Virus record (IMG/VR): IMGVR_UViG_3300041402_000316
Span: 1-30,022 of that record
Length of the DNA stretch: 30,022 nt
Reading direction: 5' to 3' (one strand)
Source: a virus
Shown here: positions 14,019 through 20,543 of the stretch, one piece after another
Layout of the letters: every line of letters begins with the position of its first letter
Position numbering within the stretch: the first letter of the stretch is position 1
Translations under genes and position numbers: made by a program
The notes under the pieces: generated by a model
What the model was told of the DNA's origin: nothing
Databases searched by the model: none
What the model saw: only the letters and a program-made list of their open reading frames with translations

Positions 14019-14444
14019 TTACCTTTCGAGTCGTCCGTCGATATAGTCTTTTAAAATCTTTATTGCGTCGTCGGCGTTCCATGCGACAACAACGAGATTG
14101 CCCGCCTCTTGAAGTGCCGCGATCCAAGTCTCTTGATTCTCTGTCTTCTTGTTCGGCTTGATCTTCATTTCGATATAAAACGCGCCGAAGCCCCTACGCG
14201 GAACAGGCAAGCAAAGATCCGGGACGCCCGCCCGGAGTCCGCAATTCGTTTCGATCTTCCCCGTCGCCGTCGATCGCTTGCCGTGGTTCGGGACGGCATA
14301 GATAAGCGCGAGATCCGCGTATTGCGTCGGGAAGTATTGCGAAAGGTAAGCACACTCGGAAACGACTTGCATTTGCGCCGCCTGTTCTTTTTGAATCCGA
14401 AGCCCGCGCAATGACGGGAAGTAAAAAGTCGGGTGTTCCATCAT
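14019..14444 (-). CDS. VRR-NUC family nuclease
   Basis: 141 residues from ATG 14444, which overlaps the upstream stop (ATGA) and has ACGGGGGCGG upstream. The core motifs of the VRR-NUC (virus-type replication-repair nuclease) subgroup of PD-(D/E)XK enzymes are present: YAVPNHGKR, then GVPDLCLPVPRRGFGAFYIE split with the catalytic D and E-x-K (IEMK), and an outer helix with W and AALQEAGNLVVVAW. These stand-alone nucleases probably resolve branched DNA during phage replication or recombination. It lies in the replication part of the early operon. Confidence 0.8.
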   Translation of the reverse strand: MMEHPTFYFPSLRGLRIQKEQAAQMQVVSECAYLSQYFPTQYADLALIYAVPNHGKRSTATGKIETNCGLRAGVPDLCLPVPRRGFGAFYIEMKIKPNKKTENQETWIAALQEAGNLVVVAWNADDAIKILKDYIDGRLER

Positions 14445-14839
14445 CCGCCCCCGTCGTTGCAAGGATTCTCGCGGATCTCTTTACGGAGCGCGTTTACTGT
14501 TGCGGGTAAGTATTTATAAGTAGTGAGAGTGTAGACATTAAACCATTGCAATATTCTTTCCGCATGCGAAAGTGTTTCGTCTTTCTTTATCTGCCGCGCC
14601 CATATACTAAAATCTTCCGACTCGTACGACGACGGAGAAATCCGAGAAACCATAAAAGTCTCGGTTCTCTTTCTCGTTTTTGATTCTAAAATATCGCCGA
14701 CGTTGTACGGACATATAAGATCCGCAAGCTCTTGTTCCGCTTCGTGCTTTCGACCGTTCGCCTCGCTTATGATCGTTCGCTCCGCGTAGATCTTACCCCT
14801 TAAGATATTCTCTTTTGAAAAAAAATTAACAGTTCCCAT
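14441..14839 (-). CDS. Unknown early protein
   Basis: 132 residues, ATG 14839 just after GGGGTGAAGG. The N-terminal third is helical (ILRGKIYAERTIISEANGRK and EAEQELADLI); then NVGDILESKTRKRTETFMVS looks like beta strands of a small barrel, and the C-terminus is helical again. It lies between a possible helicase loader and the VRR-NUC gene. No recognised family. Confidence 0.65.
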   Translation of the reverse strand: MGTVNFFSKENILRGKIYAERTIISEANGRKHEAEQELADLICPYNVGDILESKTRKRTETFMVSRISPSSYESEDFSIWARQIKKDETLSHAERILQWFNVYTLTTYKYLPATVNALRKEIRENPCNDGGG

Positions 14840-14842
14840 CCT

Positions 14843-15268
14843 TCACCCCTTATGTTTTTCAGTGATTGTCTTTTTTCTTTTATTCATTTCATCGACGGAG
14901 ATCCCGCCCTTAAGATAGTGATTTATATTCGCCGAGAGCTCTCGCGAGACTTTAGACTCCCCGCGCATTCCTTTCTCTATCGCCTCTTCGGTTGTCCCTT
15001 GTTCCCTCGCGTGTCTAGCTTTTTCTTGCCCGGCCTCGCGTTCTCTTCTACCTATCGCAACAAAGCTTATCTGACTTAAAAGCTCGCCCATAGTAGGAAA
15101 ACGACGACACTCGGTTATTGATCGCGAAACTCCGGCTTCGAGATCCACGTCCGGGATCTCTTTCTTTTGGATCTCGCTCCACCAGACACCAAACGCCCCC
15201 GGCGGCATCTGCCAAACGAACGCCCCTTCGAGTCGATGGATCTGTTCTTCAAAGTGTTTCTTATCCAT
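14843..15268 (-). CDS. Possible helicase loader/replication accessory protein
   Basis: 141 residues, ATG 15268 behind AAGGGGCGGCA. The N-terminal ~75 residues (FEEQIHRLEGAFVWQ, FGVWWSEIQKKEIPDVDLE and CRRFPTMGELLSQI) have the helical pattern and the RFPT.GEL signature seen in phage loader/G39P-like N-terminal domains, which bind the replicative helicase. The rest is charged and flexible with a helix at the end (EMNKRKKTITEKHKG). It directly follows a replisome-organizer-like gene, the usual place for a loader. The assignment is moderate. Confidence 0.5.
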   Translation of the reverse strand: MDKKHFEEQIHRLEGAFVWQMPPGAFGVWWSEIQKKEIPDVDLEAGVSRSITECRRFPTMGELLSQISFVAIGRREREAGQEKARHAREQGTTEEAIEKGMRGESKVSRELSANINHYLKGGISVDEMNKRKKTITEKHKG

Positions 15269-15277
15269 TGCCGCCCC

Positions 15278-15958
15278 TTACATCGTTTCGAGACGAGCCG
15301 CGCGCCGGGCGTCGTCGCCCTTCTTTTCCGGCTCGATATATTCTTTCCAAAAGTCCGCCCTTAAAAACCGAATAGGATCTTTAGCGAAGCCCTCTCGACC
15401 GTTCTTTGATTTCGCATAATTCCCGACGGCTTGAAACAAGAGATCTCTATCGATCTTGTTTTTTCGTATGTAATCAAAACAAAGTTTTCGATTGAGCTTT
15501 TTCCCATTTCTTGCCGGGTATGCTTTCCAGAACTTTTCGAAAAAACGCGCATACTCTTTAAACTCTTCTTCTTCTTCTTTCTCTTCTTCTACTTCTACTT
15601 CTTTATGGTTGGAAAGTTTCTTGCAAGCGGCTTGCAAGTCTTTTGTATAATTATCCTTTATATCCGCCATCTTTGGAAGGTAGAGCTTCCACTCTTTTTC
15701 GGAAAAGTCGAACGAAAGTCGAGCAAAAGTCTGACAATACTCGTACACCTCTCGGAGTTTAGTCCGACTTGTGCGGAGCTTTCGTCGGAGAAACGCCGGA
15801 CTTATAGTCAACTCTCCGGTGATCTCGTTGCCGTTTTCCTTCGATATTATCTCTATTGTACCGAACCAAACGACATAGCCTGTCGCCCCGAACTTGTCCA
15901 TAAGAGCGACGATAAACGGATCGTCCAGAGAGTCAGAAAAATGCTTAAACCACTTCAA
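15278..15958 (-). CDS. Replisome organizer-like replication initiation protein
   Basis: 226 residues from TTG 15958, which has GGGGGGG seven bases upstream and overlaps the preceding stop as TTGA; a longer frame reaches 15988 but lacks a site. The N-terminal domain (KWFKHFSDSLDDPFIVALMD, FGATGYVVWFGTIEII) is a winged-helix start of the Lin1244/DUF4373-like or DnaD-type replication family. A very acidic linker (EVEVEEEKEEEEEF) leads to FWKAYPARNGKKLNRK and DPIRFLRADFWKEYI, a C-terminal module common in phage replication initiators. It likely binds the origin and recruits helicase. The linker codes are a low-complexity GAA/GAG run. Confidence 0.7.
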   Translation of the reverse strand: MKWFKHFSDSLDDPFIVALMDKFGATGYVVWFGTIEIISKENGNEITGELTISPAFLRRKLRTSRTKLREVYEYCQTFARLSFDFSEKEWKLYLPKMADIKDNYTKDLQAACKKLSNHKEVEVEEEKEEEEEFKEYARFFEKFWKAYPARNGKKLNRKLCFDYIRKNKIDRDLLFQAVGNYAKSKNGREGFAKDPIRFLRADFWKEYIEPEKKGDDARRAARLETM

Positions 15959-16449
15959 GAGATAACCCCCCCGCTTGAGCCCCGACATAAGTTACGAATA
16001 GTTTGCTTTAAGCCCCATATTCTGATTGCGCCAAGCCTTGCCATTTTACAACGCTCCACTTCGGAGAACTTGCGGCTCTTGTTGTGTTTCGGCTTTCTTA
16101 TAATGTTAGTTCTCCCCCTGTTCGCTCCCGAAGAGCCGACAAGGATAATTCCCGCACGCTCCGGGACGTGCTCGATGCAATCTTTCAAGTAGTCCGGGAG
16201 AGCAAAGTATAAATATTTAATTCTGTCGGAAAAATGTCCGTGTCTCTTTTTCTTATCTGCGATCAGATCGGACTTACTTGTTTTGATCTCAACCTCTGTT
16301 GCGTAGCCCGCCTTTGAAAGAACAAGAACGTCGCATTCGTGGAGATCAAGCCCCCAGTGCACGCCCGGAACGATAAGGTTTTCCAAGTAACCGAAACGAC
16401 TTGCGATCGCGATCTCTATATCAACGCACGTCAACTTTTCTTTCTTCAC
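15955..16449 (-). CDS. MmcB-like PD-(D/E)XK nuclease-fold protein
   Basis: 164 residues from GTG 16449, with AAGGGGGACAG upstream. The core is CDVLVLSKAGYATEVEIKTS: a D, then E-x-E-I-K, the active-site layout of PD-(D/E)XK nucleases, followed by SDLIADKKKRHGH and IKYLYFALPDYL as in MmcB-family DNA repair proteins. The C-terminus is basic (RKPKHNKSRKFSEVERCK). Located between the ERF and replication initiation genes, it probably processes DNA in recombination-dependent replication. Coupled to the next gene by TTGA. Confidence 0.7.
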   Translation of the reverse strand: MKKEKLTCVDIEIAIASRFGYLENLIVPGVHWGLDLHECDVLVLSKAGYATEVEIKTSKSDLIADKKKRHGHFSDRIKYLYFALPDYLKDCIEHVPERAGIILVGSSGANRGRTNIIRKPKHNKSRKFSEVERCKMARLGAIRIWGLKQTIRNLCRGSSGGVIS

Positions 16450-16471
16450 CTGTCCCCCTTAAAATTAAGCT

Positions 16472-16540
16472 CGCGCGGTTGTGGATCACACCGACCGAGA
16501 GTCGGCGAAAAGAGCCTTGCGGTTGTCTTTCAACCGCGCG
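16472..16540. repeat. Nested inverted repeats in the gap after the ERF gene
   Basis: The 97-nt gap between the ERF stop and the next gene holds a perfect 10-bp inverted repeat (CGCGCGGTTG at 16472-16481, CAACCGCGCG at 16531-16540). Inside are two more hairpins: CCGAC/GTCGG (16491-16505, loop CGAGA) and GCGGTTG/CAACCGC (16519-16537, loop TCTTT). The last shares an arm with the outer stem, so two structures exclude each other. On the minus strand the outer stem is followed by AGCTTAATTTTAA. Candidate attenuator, structured RNA or protein-binding site; a replication origin is possible. A 19-codon frame (GTG, MFARLKDNRK...) also spans it but has no ribosome site. Confidence 0.55.
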
Positions 16541-16546
16541 AACACG

Positions 16547-17425
16547 TTATTTATTTTCTTTCCAGAATGGACAGACTTCCCCGGTCGAAGTGCAGACGGC
16601 AACCATGCCCGCCGGATCTCCTGCGTGAAATTCGGAGTGCGGACATTGCTCGGCATTTTCGGTGCAATCGTCCGGGTAGCTCTTCGCGCCGAGCTCCTGC
16701 TGTTGTTCTTCTTTCTGTTTCGGATTGCCGAACGGCGTGTCTTTTATCCACTTAAGGATCTCCGGCATCTGCGATTGTTTAAGTTCCTTACCGCTTGAGA
16801 TTCCGAACCGCTTATATATATCTTCTTTCTTTAAAGACTTAACGTTCATCCCTGCAAAGATCCTCGCAAAATCTTTTTGCGTAAGCGGTGAATCTGTCGG
16901 CGGCGTCGGCGGAGATCCCGGCGGCGGCGTGGACGTGTTGTTCCGCCCTGTCGTCTGATTATCGTCCGTTTCAGGATCGACCGAGCCCGCTTCCGTCGGT
17001 ATGCAAAAGACTTGGAACATCGCCATTTTATAGGCCGACGACATTGCTTTGTTCGCGCCCTTGTCCGACGAGTCCGCACCCTCGCCCGTAACGACCGCAA
17101 AAACACTCGAACCGTCCGGGGCGAAGAACGTATATTTAACCGTTAAAAAGGTAAAATAAAGCGCGCCCCCGGCTTTTGTCGCGTGGTCTTCCCGGCGCGT
17201 CGTTAATACTTCCGGGACGACAAAGACTTGATGCGCCACAAGAATCGGATTAACCGCTTGATATACGTCGTCGATCCCCCTGAATTTGTACCGTTGCGCC
17301 GACTGTTTGTCTTTCGAGATCGGAGCGATCCCCGCCATAACTCGCGGAATAAGCGTGTAAATCATGTCGCCGACAATCTCTTCGACCGCCTCTTTTTTCT
17401 CTTCCTCTTTCTTTACCTCTGCCAA
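16547..17425 (-). CDS. erf: ERF-family single-strand annealing protein
   Basis: 292 residues from TTG 17425, which has AAGGGGGCAAG directly upstream. The ERF core is clear: RYKFRGIDDVYQAVNPILVA (45-64), VFVVPEV, YFTFLTVKYTFFAPDGSS, TGEGADSSDKGANKAMSSAY and KMAMFQVFCIPTE. ERF proteins anneal single-stranded DNA in recombination and genome circularisation. After residue ~150 comes a Pro/Thr/Asn linker, then a helical part, then a Cys-rich end (CTENAEQCPHSEFHAGD and CTSTGEVCPFW) that may bind zinc. That tail is an addition beyond the core fold. It follows the Gp157-family gene, a common pairing. Confidence 0.85.
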   Translation of the reverse strand: MAEVKKEEEKKEAVEEIVGDMIYTLIPRVMAGIAPISKDKQSAQRYKFRGIDDVYQAVNPILVAHQVFVVPEVLTTRREDHATKAGGALYFTFLTVKYTFFAPDGSSVFAVVTGEGADSSDKGANKAMSSAYKMAMFQVFCIPTEAGSVDPETDDNQTTGRNNTSTPPPGSPPTPPTDSPLTQKDFARIFAGMNVKSLKKEDIYKRFGISSGKELKQSQMPEILKWIKDTPFGNPKQKEEQQQELGAKSYPDDCTENAEQCPHSEFHAGDPAGMVAVCTSTGEVCPFWKENK

Positions 17426-17434
17426 CTTGCCCCC

Positions 17435-17998
17435 TTACTTAATCTTTAACGTGTCGGGATTGCGCTTCAACGTCACGCCCTCAATCGCGAACTTCTCGCC
17501 GTCCTTTATTCGCCCGGCTTTGATTGCCGCCATGATAACCTTTTTGTCGATCTTCGTGACGTCCGGTTGTGGGATCGTCTCGACAAATTCCTTCGAGATC
17601 TTTTTCCCGTCGATCTCGTCGATAACCTCGCGCCCCTTGACTCTCGTTAAGATTCCATGCTCGCCCTCGCTCTTGTCTATGTCGAGCCGCTTCATGCTCC
17701 GCAAAGTGATAAAACAAAGACCATCTATCCGGGCTTGATAAGACTTCGCGAGATCCACGTATCGCGCGGCCTCTTCTTTCGCGAACGCGACACGCCCCTC
17801 GAACATACGGATAACAAGCAAGTACCTGTCGAACTTTTCTTTTGCCGCCGCTTGCGCGACGTTGAAGTCCGCTTCCAGATCCGGCGGAAGCTCGCCGCCG
17901 TTGTCGTGCAAGATCTGGATAATACGTTCGGATTCTTCTACTATATCGACAAGCCTCGAATCTCCATCAACAACATTATTCGCAAGTAACGTTTCCAT
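17435..17998 (-). CDS. Siphovirus Gp157-family protein
   Basis: 187 residues, ATG 17998 with GGGGTG eight bases upstream. It has an N-terminal long helical part (IQILHDNGGELPPDLEADFN, FEGRVAFAKEEAARYVDLAK) and the C-terminal Gp157 pattern: a short beta part (GILTRVKGREVIDEI), ETIPQPDVTKIDKKVIMAAI, GRIKDGEKFAIEGVTLK. Gp157 proteins are common just before annealing proteins in phage replication modules. In a lactic phage the family was linked with phage resistance when expressed in the host. The molecular role is not known. Confidence 0.75.
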   Translation of the reverse strand: METLLANNVVDGDSRLVDIVEESERIIQILHDNGGELPPDLEADFNVAQAAAKEKFDRYLLVIRMFEGRVAFAKEEAARYVDLAKSYQARIDGLCFITLRSMKRLDIDKSEGEHGILTRVKGREVIDEIDGKKISKEFVETIPQPDVTKIDKKVIMAAIKAGRIKDGEKFAIEGVTLKRNPDTLKIK

Positions 17999-18266
17999 TT
18001 CGTAAACACCCCGTAAGTTTGTCCAGCATTTTTCCCATACCCGTAATCGTCTTGTCGCGAGTCCTGATCTGTTCTTTGTACTCCGCCGCGCAAAGCTTGT
18101 AGATTATCGGCGTAAGCTCGCGACGTTCAAGCTCGCGCCCTTTATGAATTCCGAACTGTGAAGCGATAAGAATTACAATCGCATGCCACACGACCGCGAT
18201 AAGGATTACGATCGCGTACGCAAATATTACAATCTTGTCGTCGCTCCGTCTGTTATTCCACTTCAT
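17976..18266 (-). CDS. Small membrane protein in the early operon
   Basis: 96 residues from ATG 18266, six bases after a GGGGG run; a TTG two codons upstream touches that run. After a short basic N-terminus there are two close membrane segments (IVIFAYAIVILIAVVW and AIVILIASQFGI), then a charged cytoplasm-type helix (GRELERRELTPIIYK) and a Cys-containing end. It overlaps neighbours at both sides. An early membrane protein may act in superinfection exclusion or host takeover, but this is inference. Confidence 0.65.
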   Translation of the reverse strand: MKWNNRRSDDKIVIFAYAIVILIAVVWHAIVILIASQFGIHKGRELERRELTPIIYKLCAAEYKEQIRTRDKTITGMGKMLDKLTGCLRNGNVTCE

Positions 18267-18783
18267 AAGCAACCCCCGGCTCGTTTACAAGTTTGTATTC
18301 GTGAAGCCGGGCGATCCAATTGTATCGATGCAAGATCCGATACCCCGGATTGACACGATCGCAATTAATCTCGCCGACACAAGCCGAAGCCGCGCAAGTG
18401 TGCGCCGCGACCGTTATGTCTCTCGTCGAAGCCCAACCGTCACCACAAAGAACAACCCGCCGAAGATATTCGACGACCCGTTGCAAGCGTGCGGATCTCT
18501 CCACCTTGCCCGCATGGATGCCCCGGCGCGAATTCGGTAATACCTCGCTTTGTGCTATCCCTCTGCTTGCTTCCATTACCCGGCGTACCTCTTCTGCTTT
18601 GCCGAGCTCGACAATCTCGCGCGTGTGAGAGAGTTGACACTCCGGGCAACAATACTTTTGCTTTTGATTAATCCGCCCGAACGGTTTCTGACAACTTAAG
18701 CGGGCGCAAACGTCCCCTGTCGCCTTATATATAAGCCCTAGCGGGCTCTTTCCTACGTCCCCGTCGCTCTGCCCCCTCTTCAT
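18253..18783 (-). CDS. Zinc-finger protein with HTH-like C-terminal half
   Basis: 176 residues, ATG 18783 overlapping the preceding stop (ATGA) with AAGGGGGCGAAAGG upstream. Residues ~26-50 carry CARLSCQKPF and KYCCPECQLSHTRE, a CxxxxC...CCxxC zinc site. The second half has a helix-rich part and DGWASTRDITVAA...INCDRVNPGYRILHRYN (split), which looks like a winged-helix segment followed by a strand, as in VRR-type regulatory phage proteins such as those with a TRDIA HTH. The first 30 codons contain copy 2 of the TTATATATAA element and read SPLGLIYKATG. No named family; likely DNA-binding. Confidence 0.6.
   Translation of the reverse strand: MKRGQSDGDVGKSPLGLIYKATGDVCARLSCQKPFGRINQKQKYCCPECQLSHTREIVELGKAEEVRRVMEASRGIAQSEVLPNSRRGIHAGKVERSARLQRVVEYLRRVVLCGDGWASTRDITVAAHTCAASACVGEINCDRVNPGYRILHRYNWIARLHEYKLVNEPGVAYEVE
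18721..18762 (-). repeat. TTATATATAA element, copy 2 (inside a gene)
   Basis: Core TTATATATAAGCCCTAGCG at 18725-18743 on the + strand. On the minus strand CGGGGACGTAGGAAAGAGCC precedes GCTAGGGCTTATATATAAGG, aligned with copy 1 over about 40 nt. Unlike the other copies it lies inside the 5' part of a coding sequence. AGCCC-GCTA-GGGCT can form a small hairpin directly in front of the TA-rich core. Confidence 0.5.
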
Positions 18784-18944
18784 CCTTTCGCCCCCTTGCC
18801 CGCCCTCTGCGGCCTTTTGCGCGGCTCTTCATAGTTCCGATCGCCGCAATTAGGACATGCGTCCGGCTTTGTCTCTTTGCCTGTCTCAAGATCAACCTTT
18901 CGAGTGCTCCATCGATGCAAGCATTTTTTGCAGTTAAGTATCAA
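18780..18944 (-). CDS. 54-residue zinc-ribbon protein
   Basis: Starts at TTG 18944, seven bases after a GGGGG run, and overlaps the preceding stop (TTGA); its TGA overlaps the next ATG. The product begins MILNCKKCLHRWSTRKVD and continues to ACPNCGDRNYEEPRKRP with a basic tail. CxxC...CxxC spaced by 20 residues is a classic zinc ribbon of nucleic-acid-binding mini-proteins. Coupling on both sides and composition make a real gene likely although it is short. Confidence 0.7.
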   Translation of the reverse strand: MILNCKKCLHRWSTRKVDLETGKETKPDACPNCGDRNYEEPRKRPQRAGKGAKG

Positions 18945-19126
18945 GATCCCGCCCCCTTTCTTTCGATTAAATGTTTGTTGTCGCCGTACCTTGAACCAAG
19001 GAACGCCATTACTGCCTCGACGTCCTCAAGCTCAAGATCCGCCATGATCGTCTCTATGATGATCAATCCATCCATTAAGTCGCTTTGCCCTGTGAGTAAG
19101 AAAGTTTTCGTCAATGACTCGCTCAA
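18941..19126 (-). CDS. Small early protein, unknown
   Basis: 61 residues from TTG 19126, which overlaps the preceding stop as TTGA and has GGGGGGCGACACA upstream; the frame is open further but those residues are a shadow of the upstream gene. The product (MSESLTKTFLLTGQSDLMDG, then IIIETIMADLELEDVEAVMAF, split) is acidic and helical. No family is recognised. Confidence 0.6.
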   Translation of the reverse strand: MSESLTKTFLLTGQSDLMDGLIIIETIMADLELEDVEAVMAFLGSRYGDNKHLIERKGAGS

Positions 19127-19308
19127 TGTGTCGCCCCCCGTTGCGTCGCCTGAATAGCCTCGTCGATCTCGTTGATCCCGCCGTCGGCCTTGAGATCCCC
19201 CATCCACACTTCCCGGCGTGCGCCGTCCTTATATTCGATCGTCGCTTCCCCTGTCGTCATGTCGCCTTTAACGATCTTGACTTCCAATCCGAATCGTGTG
19301 TAAACCAT
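19123..19308 (-). CDS. Small early protein, unknown
   Basis: 61 residues, ATG 19308 directly after GGGGGGCGAGG. The first half is beta-like (FGLEVKIVKGDMTTGEATIE, YKDGARREVWMGDL), similar in pattern to a small SH3-like barrel, and the end is helical (INEIDEAIQATQRG). No family is recognised. Confidence 0.65.
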   Translation of the reverse strand: MVYTRFGLEVKIVKGDMTTGEATIEYKDGARREVWMGDLKADGGINEIDEAIQATQRGATH

Positions 19309-19423
19309 CCTCGCCCCCCTCGTCGTGCTCGATTAGATCCCGCGCCGACTTCCGCGCCGGGCTCGACTTCGGAGTCGGCTCGGCAACGGAAAGATCGACG
19401 TATATATCTTTACTCTGATCCAT
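19268..19423 (-). CDS. Possible 51-residue acidic protein bridging two genes
   Basis: ATG 19423 lies within the last codons of the preceding gene and the frame ends at 19268, 41 nt into the next gene. It would read MDQSKDIYVDLSVAEPTPK, a Pro/Ser/Lys stretch, then DLIEHDEGGEDGLHTIRIG. There is no ribosome site, so it would depend on coupling. It fills an otherwise empty 100-nt gap. The chance of a false call is high. Confidence 0.35.
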   Translation of the reverse strand: MDQSKDIYVDLSVAEPTPKSSPARKSARDLIEHDEGGEDGLHTIRIGSQDR

Positions 19424-19913
19424 CGGAATCGGTGAGTGCGGGTTCCTCTGTATCGCCGCCGGGAATCGCGATCGTCTCGGTGTCGCCGCCCTCGAAGTGC
19501 TTCCCGAAGTGCGCGAGAAAGTAAGCGAGCTTCGCGCGAATCTCTGCCGCTTCCATTTCCTTCTTTTTGATCTCGCGCTTGAAGAAATCGATCGCCGTAC
19601 TCTTATCAAGAGAAACCTCAAGATCGTTGATAGGACAAAGCTCGATCCCTTCGGTCTGCTTATTAAGCACGACCGTTTCGATCTTCGCTTCGCTGTATTG
19701 AATATTGACATAAGCGACCACGATCGACGGAAGCTTCTCAAAGTTATCGAAGCCCGCGATTATACCGGGGAACGACGAGTACTTTTCGCCGTAAGCCTCT
19801 TTGACTAACACCTTGACGGCATCCCCGACGCGATACGACTCGACCGTCCTTGCCTCGCGCAAGTCAACCTCAAGCTTCACGCCACCGATCTCGATAATTT
19901 TACTGTTCTCCAT
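19410..19913 (-). CDS. Unknown early protein with coiled-coil end
   Basis: 167 residues, ATG 19913 with GGGAAGGGCAAAGAAC upstream. The first ~110 residues look like a beta-barrel (EIGGVKLEVDLREARTVES, YRVGDAVKVLVKEAYG, KLPSIVVAYVNIQYSEAKIE), reminiscent of KOW/Tudor-type folds. A charged helix follows (FFKREIKKKEMEAAEIRAKL) and an acidic tail. No family is recognised. It is the second gene behind the early control region. Confidence 0.65.
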   Translation of the reverse strand: MENSKIIEIGGVKLEVDLREARTVESYRVGDAVKVLVKEAYGEKYSSFPGIIAGFDNFEKLPSIVVAYVNIQYSEAKIETVVLNKQTEGIELCPINDLEVSLDKSTAIDFFKREIKKKEMEAAEIRAKLAYFLAHFGKHFEGGDTETIAIPGGDTEEPALTDSDGSE

Positions 19914-19961
19914 GTTCTTTGCCCTTCCCTTAAAGTTAAGGCGACCGAAGCCGCCCGTTGA

Positions 19962-20354
19962 TTAATTCCAATCCTTTTGGTTTATCTTCTTCGCCTCGGC
20001 TTTCGAGCCGACATAAACCGCATCGCCGATCTGATTCTCGTCGAGATCCTTTAACTGCACAACCCACGACTTCGTCTCGCGATCATACCAACGGACTATA
20101 ATAAAAATCGGAACGAACACGATTTCGCATTCGCTCCACTGTGAAAGGTTCGGCTTTTCCGCTCCACTGAAACTGACAATACGTTGATCGTTGTTTCGTT
20201 CGCCTGTACGACGCCCCGTTTTGTAATCGACTGCGTGACTCGATATGATGCAAACGGCTTTCGTGTAATCGCGAAAAGTCGTCCGCTCAACACACGTTTT
20301 ACCGTCCGGCGTTATAGCTGTAAGCCTTTTTGATTTTCCGTCTGATTTTGCCAT
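19962..20354 (-). CDS. First gene after the control region, unknown
   Basis: 130 residues, ATG 20354 behind GGAGGGACACCGATC. The product is basic at the start (MAKSDGKSKRLTAI), then beta-rich (CVERTTFRDYTKAVCIISSH; CEIVFVPIFIIVRWYDRETK; SWVVQLKDLDENQIGDAVYV) and ends in a Lys-rich helix. No family is recognised. Its place right behind a probable promoter makes it a likely very early gene, a position where phages often place host-takeover or anti-defence proteins. This is inference. Confidence 0.65.
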   Translation of the reverse strand: MAKSDGKSKRLTAITPDGKTCVERTTFRDYTKAVCIISSHAVDYKTGRRTGERNNDQRIVSFSGAEKPNLSQWSECEIVFVPIFIIVRWYDRETKSWVVQLKDLDENQIGDAVYVGSKAEAKKINQKDWN

Positions 20355-20382
20355 GATCGGTGTCCCTCCGATTAAGATGTGT

Positions 20383-20395
20383 GGGGCGATGCCCC
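20383..20395 (-). promoter_or_regulatory. 5'-leader hairpin in front of the first early gene
   Basis: GGGGC-GAT-GCCCC forms a perfect 5-bp GC hairpin about 30 nt before the start codon at 20354 and downstream of the possible promoter. It could stabilise the mRNA or affect the nearby ribosome site (GGAGGG at about 20365-20370). No T-run follows, so it is not a classic terminator. Confidence 0.45.
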
Positions 20396-20414
20396 TTGGT
20401 TGATGGTCTACCTT

Positions 20415-20463
20415 ATCATAACAATCAAGTAAGTCAAGCGGAAACGTAAATTATTTTAAAATA
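20415..20463 (-). promoter_or_regulatory. Possible early promoter with AT-rich palindrome
   Basis: On the minus strand an AT-rich block with the perfect palindrome TATTTTAAAATA (20452-20463) precedes TTGACT (20432-20437, five of six to the -35 consensus). A TATGAT box (20415-20420) follows, but only 11 bases away; at 16 bases the hexamer is TAAGGT. So the -10 assignment is unclear. TCAAG occurs twice in the same stretch, as in operator half-sites. It is the only non-coding stretch over 200 nt in the window and lies before the early operon, which supports a regulatory role. Confidence 0.4.
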
Positions 20464-20496
20464 GTTAACGAGCACCCCCGGTCTCCGTCAACCGTC

Positions 20497-20543
20497 AAGC
20501 CCCGAAATAGGGAAGCCCCGAAGATCTTTCGACCTCCGGGGCT
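20497..20543 (-). terminator. Strong hairpin with a duplicated arm at the end of the late operon
   Basis: AGCCCCGAAGATC and GACCTCCGGGGCT pair over 13 bp (two G-U pairs) around a TTTC/GAAA loop (20514-20543). The arm AAGCCCCGAA occurs again at 20497-20506, so the single CGGGGCT partner can pair with either copy. It begins about 50 nt after the last tail-block stop codon (20593), as a terminator would, but no T-run follows on the minus strand. It may be a factor-dependent terminator, an RNA-stability element or a switch. Confidence 0.5.

Noticed and set aside
15431-16192. A 253-codon plus-strand frame with a Phe-rich stretch
   Set aside because: The Phe run is the complement of the Glu-rich linker of the initiator-like protein; a shadow.
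16472-16540. The nested hairpins as a tRNA gene
   Set aside because: Arm lengths, lack of a T-loop (TTCRA) and of a CCA-type acceptor layout do not fit a tRNA.
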